Source: a bacterium
Lineage (GTDB): Bacteria > Planctomycetota > Planctomycetia > Kolteriales > Kolteriaceae
DNA: 64,000 bases
Direction of reading: 5' to 3'
Assembly (NCBI GenBank): GCA_019753235.1
Contig: JAIELF010000010.1
Location: forward strand, 62,001 to 126,000
Shown piece by piece: positions 8,760-14,635 of this stretch. The position numbers were made by a program, and so were the translations under genes. The notes under the pieces were generated by a model that saw only the letters and a list, made by a program, of their open reading frames with translations, was not told the origin of the DNA and did no database searches. Numbering within the stretch: the stretch's first letter is position 1; each line of letters starts with the position of its first letter.

Positions 8760-9171
8760 GGTGTTCGTCCTATCGCCAACGCAAGTATTTCCATGCCGGA
8801 CGAGCGGTGCGCAGCGGCCGGCATTCGATGTTGTTGCCGATAGCATCGGAAAGAGTCGCCCGCGATCATCATTCGAATCGATGCTGGTTGCTCGCCGATG
8901 TTCGGAAGATGTCTGGATAGGAGGAGATTGCCGACCGTAGGAAATGCGCGGAAGGATCATGGAATCTTGTACAACGCCGATTTGCCGGATCGCCGGATCG
9001 CCGGATCGCCGGATCGTTGGATCGTTGGATCGTTGGATCGTTGGATCGTTGGATCGTTGGATCGTTGGATCGTTGGATCGTTGGATCATCAAATCAACGA
9101 CTCGCCGATTCGGGGCCTCGCTACGCACTTAACCCGCCAGGCCCCCGCGGGCCCCCAAAGGAGATTGAGAC
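8760..9171. other. Divergent intergenic region with octamer array
   Basis: This 412-base region separates the FHA gene (minus) from mch (plus). Its main content is the octamer tandem repeat at 8984-9087. Just before the mch ribosome binding site there is a GC-only stretch (9140-9156) with a CCCGCGGG core that could stiffen the mRNA leader. No promoter could be picked with confidence. Confidence 0.6.
8984..9087. repeat. Octamer tandem repeat, 13 copies
   Basis: Thirteen perfect head-to-tail octamers fill 104 bases: four copies of GCCGGATC followed by nine copies of GTTGGATC. Every unit contains GATC, so there is a GATC site every 8 bases. The block switch from GCC to GTT is abrupt, which fits slipped-strand expansion of two sub-variants. 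It lies between divergent promoters. Since 8 is not a multiple of 3, gain or loss of units changes spacing and reading frame. No similar units occur elsewhere in the window that I could see. Confidence 0.97.
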
Positions 9172-10161
9172 ATGAAATCGATGGATGTTCTTCACCTGAA
9201 CGAATGGTCGGCTACCGTGGCCGAGGACCTAATGGCCAATGCCGAGGTTCTCGGTTGCACCATCGAGGATATCGGCGGGGCCCAGGTAGTGGATGCGGGC
9301 GTTCGGGCTCGGGGAAGCTTGGAGGCCGGTCAGCTTGTCGCGCTGGCCTGTTTAGCCGATCTGGGCGATGTCGAATGTTCGCTTGATCGTCTCGAAGGTC
9401 GGCTGGTACCGAAGGTGACTGTTTCGCTCACCGATCCCACCGCCGCATGTCTTCTCTCTCAGTATGCCGGTTGGAAGGTCGCAGGCGAGGGATACTTTGC
9501 CATGGGTTCCGGGCCGATGCGGGCGCTTCGAGGGAAGGAAGAGATCTTCGAGCATCTCGGCTACCACGAAGAACCGGACAACGTCGCCGTCGGTATTCTG
9601 GAAGCGGCAACGCTTCCTACCGAAGCCATCATCAAGCAGATCGCGAAAGAAGCTGGGATTCATCCCGATTCTCTGATCCTTCTGGTCGCGCGGACCGCGA
9701 GCCTCGCGGGGAGCTATCAAGTCGTCGCCCGAAGTGTCGAATCGTGCCTCCACAAACTCCATACGCTGAAGTTCGATGTGACCACCATTCGATCCGGCAT
9801 CGGGTCTGCCTTCCTGCCGCCGATCCCGACCGACGACTTGACCGCCATCGGTCGAACCAACGACAGCATCCTCTACGGCGGTGAAGTGATTCTTTGGGTC
9901 GATACCACGGACGAAGCAATTGAAGTGGTCGGACCGAAGCTTCCCTCGTCGGCATCGGCCGATTTCGGAACGTCTTTTCTCGACATCTTCCATCGTTACG
10001 GCGGCGACTTCTACAAGATCGATCCGATGCTCTTCAGTCCCGCGATGGTGACGATTAACAACCTCGCGACCGGCTCGGTATTCGAATTCGGTCGAACCGA
10101 GCCCACATTGCTCATTCGGTCGTTCTTTTCGCCGGTCGTCAGAAAAGATTCATCGACCTAA
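9172..10161 (+). CDS. mch: Methenyltetrahydromethanopterin cyclohydrolase
   Basis: Mch opens the ring of N5,N10-methenyl-tetrahydromethanopterin to N5-formyl-H4MPT with water, a middle step of the H4MPT-linked formaldehyde oxidation route known in methylotrophs and planctomycetes; it is cytoplasmic. The 329-residue protein shows the family pattern: N-terminal 'VAEDLMANAEVLGCTIEDIG', 'VVDAGVRARGSLEAGQLVA', the central 'FAMGSGPMRAL', and C-terminal 'PAMVTINNLATGSVFEFG'. Length matches the family. An excellent AAAGGAG sits 8 bases before the ATG. Its stop overlaps the convergent epimerase gene by 4 bases. No other step of the pathway is adjacent, so the pathway genes appear scattered. Confidence 0.95.
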   Translation: MKSMDVLHLNEWSATVAEDLMANAEVLGCTIEDIGGAQVVDAGVRARGSLEAGQLVALACLADLGDVECSLDRLEGRLVPKVTVSLTDPTAACLLSQYAGWKVAGEGYFAMGSGPMRALRGKEEIFEHLGYHEEPDNVAVGILEAATLPTEAIIKQIAKEAGIHPDSLILLVARTASLAGSYQVVARSVESCLHKLHTLKFDVTTIRSGIGSAFLPPIPTDDLTAIGRTNDSILYGGEVILWVDTTDEAIEVVGPKLPSSASADFGTSFLDIFHRYGGDFYKIDPMLFSPAMVTINNLATGSVFEFGRTEPTLLIRSFFSPVVRKDSST

Positions 10162-11108
10162 TGTTCCCGTCCCTTTTCTCCCCGAGAATCGTCGGCAACG
10201 GAACCCGTCCTGGACGGGCGGTTTGGATCGAGAATCGAAACCAATGCCGACCGCAAGTCGGGGTGTTTGAATCGAAAGCCAGCTTCAAGAAGCCGACTTG
10301 GAAGAACCCGTGCGCTGCTGAGAAGCAATCCGTCGGCCATTTCTCCCATGAGCAGCCGAGCAATCCCCGCCGGCAATGGAAACAACGTGGGGCGATGCAA
10401 CACGTTCCCCAGCGTTTTGGTGAACTCGCGGTTCGTCACCGGCGAAGGAGAGACAAGATGAAACGTTCCCTCCGCATGATCATGATCAATGAGATGACGA
10501 ATCGCGCTGACCGCATCGGTTAGGCTTATCCAACTCATGTACTGCTGACCCGAGCCGACGACTCCCCCCAGCCCCAGCCGAAACGGGAGAAGCATCTTTG
10601 CGAGCGCACCTCCTTCGCGTGCGAGCACCATGCCGAACCGCGTTACGATCAAGCGAGTTTCCAACGCCGCGGGCCGAGCCGCATCTTCCCAGGCTCGGCA
10701 GACCGTCGGGAGAAACCCGATCCCTGGTGGACTATCTTCGGTGAGTCGCTCGTCTCCACGATCGCCAAAATATCCGGTGGCCGAGGCACTCACGAAGAGG
10801 GAAGGTGGGCGATCCATCCTCTTGATCGCTCGGCTGAGAGTGGAGGTCCCTTGCGATCGGCTGAGATAGACCTTCTCTTTGAAGGCGTCGGTCCAACGTG
10901 CGCCGGCGATGTTCTCGCCCGCCAGGTGAATAATGCCGTCGACGCCTTCGAGACTGGCCAGGTCGATGGTTTGTTTTTCGGGGTTCCAGGGGATTCCATT
11001 GCCCGAGTTGGAACGGACCAGCGGGATGACTTCATGCTGGTCATTTTCGAGCGAACGTCGAAGTGCCGACCCGATCATCCCGGAGGCCCCGGAGAGCGCG
11101 AACTTCAT
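10158..11108 (-). CDS. TIGR01777 / YfcH-type NAD(P)-binding epimerase-like protein
   Basis: About 316 residues of an extended short-chain dehydrogenase fold. The N-terminal 'ALSGASGMIGSALRRSL' is the Rossmann G-x-x-G-x-x-G, followed by the family hallmarks 'GIIHLAGENIAGARWT', 'LFVSASATGYFGDRGDERLTE' and 'LIVTRFGMVLAREGGAL'. This family (E. coli YfcH and relatives) has no firmly assigned substrate. The G-Y-F/Y-G-D segment takes the place of the usual Y-x-x-x-K, so classic epimerase chemistry is doubtful. ATG 11108 is preferred to TTG 11111. It is divergent from the hsp20 pair across a 326-base AT-rich control region. Confidence 0.9.
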   Translation of the reverse strand: MKFALSGASGMIGSALRRSLENDQHEVIPLVRSNSGNGIPWNPEKQTIDLASLEGVDGIIHLAGENIAGARWTDAFKEKVYLSRSQGTSTLSRAIKRMDRPPSLFVSASATGYFGDRGDERLTEDSPPGIGFLPTVCRAWEDAARPAALETRLIVTRFGMVLAREGGALAKMLLPFRLGLGGVVGSGQQYMSWISLTDAVSAIRHLIDHDHAEGTFHLVSPSPVTNREFTKTLGNVLHRPTLFPLPAGIARLLMGEMADGLLLSSARVLPSRLLEAGFRFKHPDLRSALVSILDPNRPSRTGSVADDSRGEKGREH

Positions 11109-11196
11109 CAAGGAAACTCTTTCGTTCGGGGGTTCGAGCTGGAGCGATCAATCCGGGTACTGAAAGTATAGATCTTCAAAACGACTCGTCTGAAAA

Positions 11197-11209
11197 TGCC
11201 AAAACGGCA
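11197..11209. promoter_or_regulatory. Inverted repeat, candidate activator site 1
   Basis: TGCC-AAAAC-GGCA is a perfect 4-bp dyad with a 5-base centre. It lies about 112 bases before the -24/-12 element, a usual distance for an enhancer-binding-protein site. A second copy of the same layout is 25 bases downstream. Confidence 0.45.
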
Positions 11210-11221
11210 CCTTGATCTATA

Positions 11222-11234
11222 TGCCATTATGGCC
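11222..11234. promoter_or_regulatory. Inverted repeat, candidate activator site 2
   Basis: TGCC-ATTAT-GGCC has the same layout as the dyad at 11197 (TGCC, five bases, GGC). Its inner bases extend the symmetry to GCCAT-T-ATGGC, a perfect 5-bp dyad. The centres of the two sites are 25 bases apart. It might also act as an operator for the divergent epimerase gene. Confidence 0.45.
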
Positions 11235-11320
11235 CAATTGGTTCTGTCGCCGGCCATTCTCACTTTGATCTAAAATCATAAATAATTTAATTATAACATC
11301 TTACGTTGTTTTTGATCGAT

Positions 11321-11336
11321 TGGCACGGTCTCTGCT
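11321..11336 (+). promoter_or_regulatory. Near-consensus sigma-54 (-24/-12) promoter
   Basis: TGGCAC-GGTCT-CTGCT matches the sigma-54 consensus TGGCAC-N5-TTGCW with a single mismatch; the invariant GG (11322-11323) and GC (11334-11335) are spaced exactly as required. Transcription would begin near 11347, giving a leader of about 88 bases to the first hsp20. The position, upstream AT-rich tract and paired dyads agree with an activator-dependent promoter. Confidence 0.65.
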
Positions 11337-11434
11337 TTTATTCGAAGCAGAAGAAGCGGTCAGCAAAGAATTCGTGCGGCTGGCCGAGAGACATCACCAG
11401 AAATCGCTCTGAACGAGCAAAGGGGAGGTGAGCC

Positions 11435-11878
11435 ATGTTCGGAATTTCTCATCCACGCCGATGGCAGTCGGAGATGGATCGGCTCTTCGAGGGAATGCTT
11501 GGTCCGCAGGCGCCCCGCTGGGTCCAGGGAGGAATGGTCAACAACTTTCCGCCGTTAGCGCTTTGGGAGACACCAGAGAGCTACCACGTAGAGGCGGAAA
11601 TCCCCGGGCTGACGCTCGAGGATATTGACATCTTCGTCAAGGACCGAGAGGTCACGATCTCGGGACGTCTCCAAGGAGTCGATTCGGACCAGGGGACTCT
11701 GCACCGCGGCGAGCGCCCGACGGGTGAATTCAAGCGAGAGATTCGGCTGCCGATGCCGCTGGATCCCGACAAGGTCGAAGCCAAGTTATCCCACGGCGTG
11801 TTGACGCTTGATCTACCCAAGGTCGAGACGGCCAAGGGGAGGCGTATCGCCGTCAAGGATGGCTCGGCAAGCCCATAG
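11435..11878 (+). CDS. Small heat-shock protein Hsp20 (first of pair)
   Basis: A 147-residue alpha-crystallin-domain chaperone that should bind unfolding proteins as a large oligomer and hand them to ATP-driven chaperones. The domain covers about residues 38-142: 'ALWETPESYHVEAEIPGL', 'DIFVKDREVTISG', the loop 'GEFKREIRLPMPLDPDKVEAKL' and the conserved 'SHGVLTLDLPKVE' (A-x-x-x-n-G-v-L motif). GGGGAGGTGA gives a very strong ribosome binding site. Hsp20 number two follows 73 bases later, so the pair is probably one transcript from the -24/-12 promoter upstream. Confidence 0.95.
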   Translation: MFGISHPRRWQSEMDRLFEGMLGPQAPRWVQGGMVNNFPPLALWETPESYHVEAEIPGLTLEDIDIFVKDREVTISGRLQGVDSDQGTLHRGERPTGEFKREIRLPMPLDPDKVEAKLSHGVLTLDLPKVETAKGRRIAVKDGSASP

Positions 11879-11951
11879 AGTTTGCCGTCGGCAGATCACG
11901 CCGACGGTCGTGAAGTCGCTTCCAACAAGAATGAAAAAAGAGAGGTGTATC

Positions 11952-12326
11952 ATGGTCGGATCATGTTCCATGGCGGAAACGCCCAAGGTCGATTCTCAGC
12001 GAGTTTATGTGCCACACGTCGACATCATCGAAAAGGAGGGGGATGTCGTGCTGTATGTCAATCTTCCTGGGGCTGCCTCGGAGTCGATTGACATTCAGTA
12101 TGAGGATGGCCAACTCACGATCGAGGCGTCGGTGGCCGACCGACAGTCGGTCGGGACGAAGTATCTCCTGCGAGAGTACGGCGTCGGTCGCTTTCGTCGA
12201 TCGTTCCAGTTGGCCAACAGCTTCGATGCCTCGCGCATTGAAGCCTCTTACAGGAACGGCGTGCTGACGCTGAAACTTCCCAAGGCGGAAGAGGCTAAGC
12301 CTCGACGAATTGAAGTGAAGGCGTAA
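11952..12326 (+). CDS. Small heat-shock protein Hsp20 (second of pair)
   Basis: A second alpha-crystallin protein of 124 residues: 'PHVDIIEKEGDVVLYVNLPG', 'IDIQYEDGQLTIEA', 'EYGVGRFRRSFQL' and 'SYRNGVLTLKLPKAEEAKPR' (G-V-L-T-L motif). It is clearly diverged from the first copy, so mixed oligomers are possible. I chose ATG 11952 because AGAGGTG lies 5 bases before it; ATG 11931 in the same frame has no ribosome binding site and the open frame back to 11808 overlaps the first gene. A hairpin follows the stop at 12341. Confidence 0.93.
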   Translation: MVGSCSMAETPKVDSQRVYVPHVDIIEKEGDVVLYVNLPGAASESIDIQYEDGQLTIEASVADRQSVGTKYLLREYGVGRFRRSFQLANSFDASRIEASYRNGVLTLKLPKAEEAKPRRIEVKA

Positions 12327-12340
12327 TCCTCATCATGGTC

Positions 12341-12367
12341 GTGCGGGTTCGTGTCCCGAGCCCGCAC
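12341..12367 (+). terminator. Hairpin terminator after the hsp20 pair
   Basis: GTGCGGGTTCG and CGAGCCCGCAC form an 11-bp stem (one G-U wobble) closed by a five-base loop TGTCC. It begins 15 bases after the hsp20 stop. The downstream T-rich part is short (ATTCTT), so it is an imperfect intrinsic terminator. It also separates the pair from the convergent gene ending at 12469. Confidence 0.65.
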
Positions 12368-12468
12368 GGCATTCTTCCGATCGATTTTCAAGGCCCGAGA
12401 CTCGCCATTGAATCGGCGTGGAACGCGAGTCCCCTTTTCATCGCGAACATTATTTCAGACGTTCGCTA

Positions 12469-13860
12469 TCAGTCCTCTGGTTTCGATGGGGGAACGACGG
12501 AAACTTCTCCTCCATTCGGGAGAGCGGCAAAGCGATTCTCACCAAGGAGCCCTAGCCACGGGTCAGTGGAGGGCGTTAAGAAGACGTCGGCATACACCTT
12601 GTCGTTCCAATCGTTGAACATGGCATCGCCCACGCGGATCGTGGGCGCTGTGATGATCATCTGCGAGAGTTTTCGTCGCAAAACCAATTCATTTAGAAGC
12701 GTGTCGGCAGCAACCGTCTCGCCCAGCGACGCCATCAGCCGAAGCATAGGACGCTCGTTCCCAAACTTATCTAACGCTAAACGCCCCGCAAGCGGTGCCT
12801 TCGGGGCACGTAGGGCATTCGCATTCACACGCGCTTGCGCCTCCGGTGCGAAACGGACCTCTTTGTCTCTGGCCAACAGTGACCAGGTATCCTCGGGGAG
12901 CAGGGGGCTAAGCTCGTCGATATTCGCATCCAAGCCGGCGTTCAACAGCAAGTTGATGAGTTTGGAATCGTTTCGGATCGACACCAGCCCTTGCCGAAGT
13001 CGATTCTCCGAATCGGTCACTCGCTTCGAATGAACAGAGAGAAGAAGTTCTCGGAACGCCACATCATCCAGCGACGCCGCTCGCTCGGCGAGATAGAGCG
13101 CTTCTCTCATGACTTGATAAAACTCGTCTGGAGCGTAAAGGCCGGGGATCGCATCCACCAGTCGGCCATGCTCGTCCATCACGTAATGAACGCTGTTGCC
13201 GGTGACCGTTTGTTCGAGGCGACGACCGTCGCCGAAATCGATCGTGATGCGCGGAACCGGTCGAACCGATTGCCAATGCAGCACCGCGCTGTCTCGCAAA
13301 AGCTGGTTGATTTTCGGATCGGGATAAAGAAGGGTCCGAAAGAATCGACTGTTGGCACACGAGTACTCGTCGGTCAACTTGCCCAGCAGCCGTAACGACA
13401 CGATGGGACGATGCAGACTTTCCGCTTGTTCTAGGACGAGACTCCCTTCGTTCTGCGTGTACCAGTAGAGTCGCGAGACCCACGCGTCCTTTTGGCCGGC
13501 GACTTCATCAATGCATCTTTGAATCGGCCAGATTGCTGAATCCTTCGTCGCGGGCTCGTATGTCCGGATGATCCCTGCAATGTCCGGAGGAAGCTTGGGC
13601 GAACCAGAACGGACGACATCAATCGGTGCGACTTGCTTGGGGAGAGCCCGCTCGATGAATCGCTCCAGCGCATCCGGCCCGAATTGCCGGAGGGCCGTGA
13701 TTGCTAAGGTCTTTTCTTCGTCGCTGCCGAAAAGAACCTTATCGATCCATTCGTCGTACCGTCGGATGTTTTGATCACGGAGCCTTGCCTGGGGTGGTTC
13801 GGTGGAAGTGTCGGCTTCCCAGAATCCAAAGCTCACGACCAGAAGGATCAACGATTTCAT
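12469..13860 (-). CDS. Exported protein with a thioredoxin-like segment, function unknown
   Basis: 463 residues with a short hydrophobic N-terminus ('MKSLILLVVSFGFWEAD') that looks like a signal peptide, and GGGAG nine bases before the ATG. Residues ~165-250 read like a thioredoxin-like fold: 'EYSCANSRFFRTLLYPDPKI', 'LLRDSAVLHWQSVRPVPRI', then 'HYVMDEHGRLVDAIPGLYAP'. The usual C-x-x-C is replaced by C-A-N-S, so disulfide exchange by a CXXC mechanism is not expected; one Cys remains. The flanking parts are helical and unassigned. It converges on the hsp20 pair. The fold call is by eye and moderately secure; the function is not. Confidence 0.6.
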   Translation of the reverse strand: MKSLILLVVSFGFWEADTSTEPPQARLRDQNIRRYDEWIDKVLFGSDEEKTLAITALRQFGPDALERFIERALPKQVAPIDVVRSGSPKLPPDIAGIIRTYEPATKDSAIWPIQRCIDEVAGQKDAWVSRLYWYTQNEGSLVLEQAESLHRPIVSLRLLGKLTDEYSCANSRFFRTLLYPDPKINQLLRDSAVLHWQSVRPVPRITIDFGDGRRLEQTVTGNSVHYVMDEHGRLVDAIPGLYAPDEFYQVMREALYLAERAASLDDVAFRELLLSVHSKRVTDSENRLRQGLVSIRNDSKLINLLLNAGLDANIDELSPLLPEDTWSLLARDKEVRFAPEAQARVNANALRAPKAPLAGRLALDKFGNERPMLRLMASLGETVAADTLLNELVLRRKLSQMIITAPTIRVGDAMFNDWNDKVYADVFLTPSTDPWLGLLGENRFAALPNGGEVSVVPPSKPED

Positions 13861-14085
13861 GGTGATTTCTCTCCCATAAGGTCAGGCCTTCGGCAGTTCC
13901 GCCGGCGGGCGATACCACTTACTACGCCGATGGTTGTCGATTGGGGGCAATCGGGCCAGCCTCATTCTTGTCCATCGGGGCTGTTCCCGTCCCGGCGAGG
14001 GAACTTTTATCCACTTGAGGCTGGCATTTGCTCTCGACGCGAGCCAAAATAGACCAATCATTTCATGTCATTAAAGGTCGGTACC

Positions 14086-14286
14086 ATGTCGGAAAAGAAG
14101 TCAGAGTTCGAACAAGCCCGCGAAGAAGGGCGAGAATCCATCGTCGCCGAGTTCGTTGACTTCTTGAAGTACAACAAGAAGTGGTGGCTGACGCCGATCG
14201 TTCTCGTGCTGTTGACCTTGGTCGCACTGATGGCGCTCGCCGGGCCAGGCTCTGCCGTCGCTCCGTTTATCTACACTCTCTTCTAA
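14086..14286 (+). CDS. DUF5989 small membrane protein
   Basis: A 66-residue protein with a charged N-terminus (residues 1-28), the aromatic/basic 'YNKKWWLTPIVLVLL' start of a single membrane helix, and the C-terminal 'GSAVAPFIYTLF'. This arrangement is diagnostic of DUF5989, whose members often sit beside carbamoyltransferase or polysaccharide genes; none is present here. Role unknown. ATG 14086 is preferred because AAAGG precedes it; the ATG at 14065 has no ribosome binding site. Confidence 0.8.
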   Translation: MSEKKSEFEQAREEGRESIVAEFVDFLKYNKKWWLTPIVLVLLTLVALMALAGPGSAVAPFIYTLF

Positions 14287-14635
14287 ACCACAGCGTACAG
14301 AAGGTACGAGAAGCCTCGCCCTTGGCGGAACTTCTCGTCGACCGGTCACGGTTGGTTCGGCAATAAGCCTTTCCCATTCTTCTTAATGGGCGTCATCTCG
14401 CTCTTTTATCCAAGCTATTGCGGCGGAGCCCGCTGCTGTCGGCGAATTCTCTGCTTCGACGGGCTTTCTTGTCGTTGTTGAGGCCAAATCTCTGTTGACC
14501 CTTTCTGACGGCATCGTTATGGCCCGATCGATTCCATTGTCGAGCACCCTGATTGATCACCCTGGAAGCAATGAATTGTGAGCCATTTCGTTCGCGTGGC
14601 TGCTTGCAGCCCGAGAAGGCGGAAAAGGGATCAGC
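14287..14635. other. Intergenic region before bamA
   Basis: 349 bases without a supported gene. It contains a small dyad CCCATT-N6-AATGGG at 14373-14390 that lacks a T tract, so I do not call it a terminator. A promoter for bamA is expected here but none is clear. Confidence 0.5.

Larger units (their letters stand above)
11109..11434. other. AT-rich divergent control region of the hsp20 pair
   Basis: The 326 bases between the epimerase gene and the first hsp20 are the most AT-rich part of the window (about 11260-11315). They contain two related inverted repeats (11197-11209 and 11222-11234), a possible sigma-70 pair (TTGATC at 11265, TAATTA at 11288, 17-base spacer) and a near-consensus -24/-12 element at 11321-11336. 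There is no CIRCE sequence. Confidence 0.7.

Noticed and set aside
8760-9128. N-terminal extension of the FHA protein through the octamer array (repeated QRSNDPTI peptide)
   Set aside because: The extension is open only because the octamer has no stop in that frame. The FHA domain begins just after ATG 8759, which has its own ribosome binding site.
9140-9156. GC-only palindrome before mch as an attenuator or riboswitch
   Set aside because: The core dyad is eight bases with no loop, so a stable RNA hairpin is unlikely; it directly abuts the ribosome binding site but shows no known riboswitch features.
11112-11434. CIRCE (HrcA) operator ahead of the hsp20 pair
   Set aside because: No TTAGCACTC-N9-GAGTGCTAA or close variant is present on either strand.
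14373-14390. Hairpin CCCATT-N6-AATGGG as a terminator after the DUF5989 gene
   Set aside because: The stem is only six A/T-containing pairs and no T tract follows.
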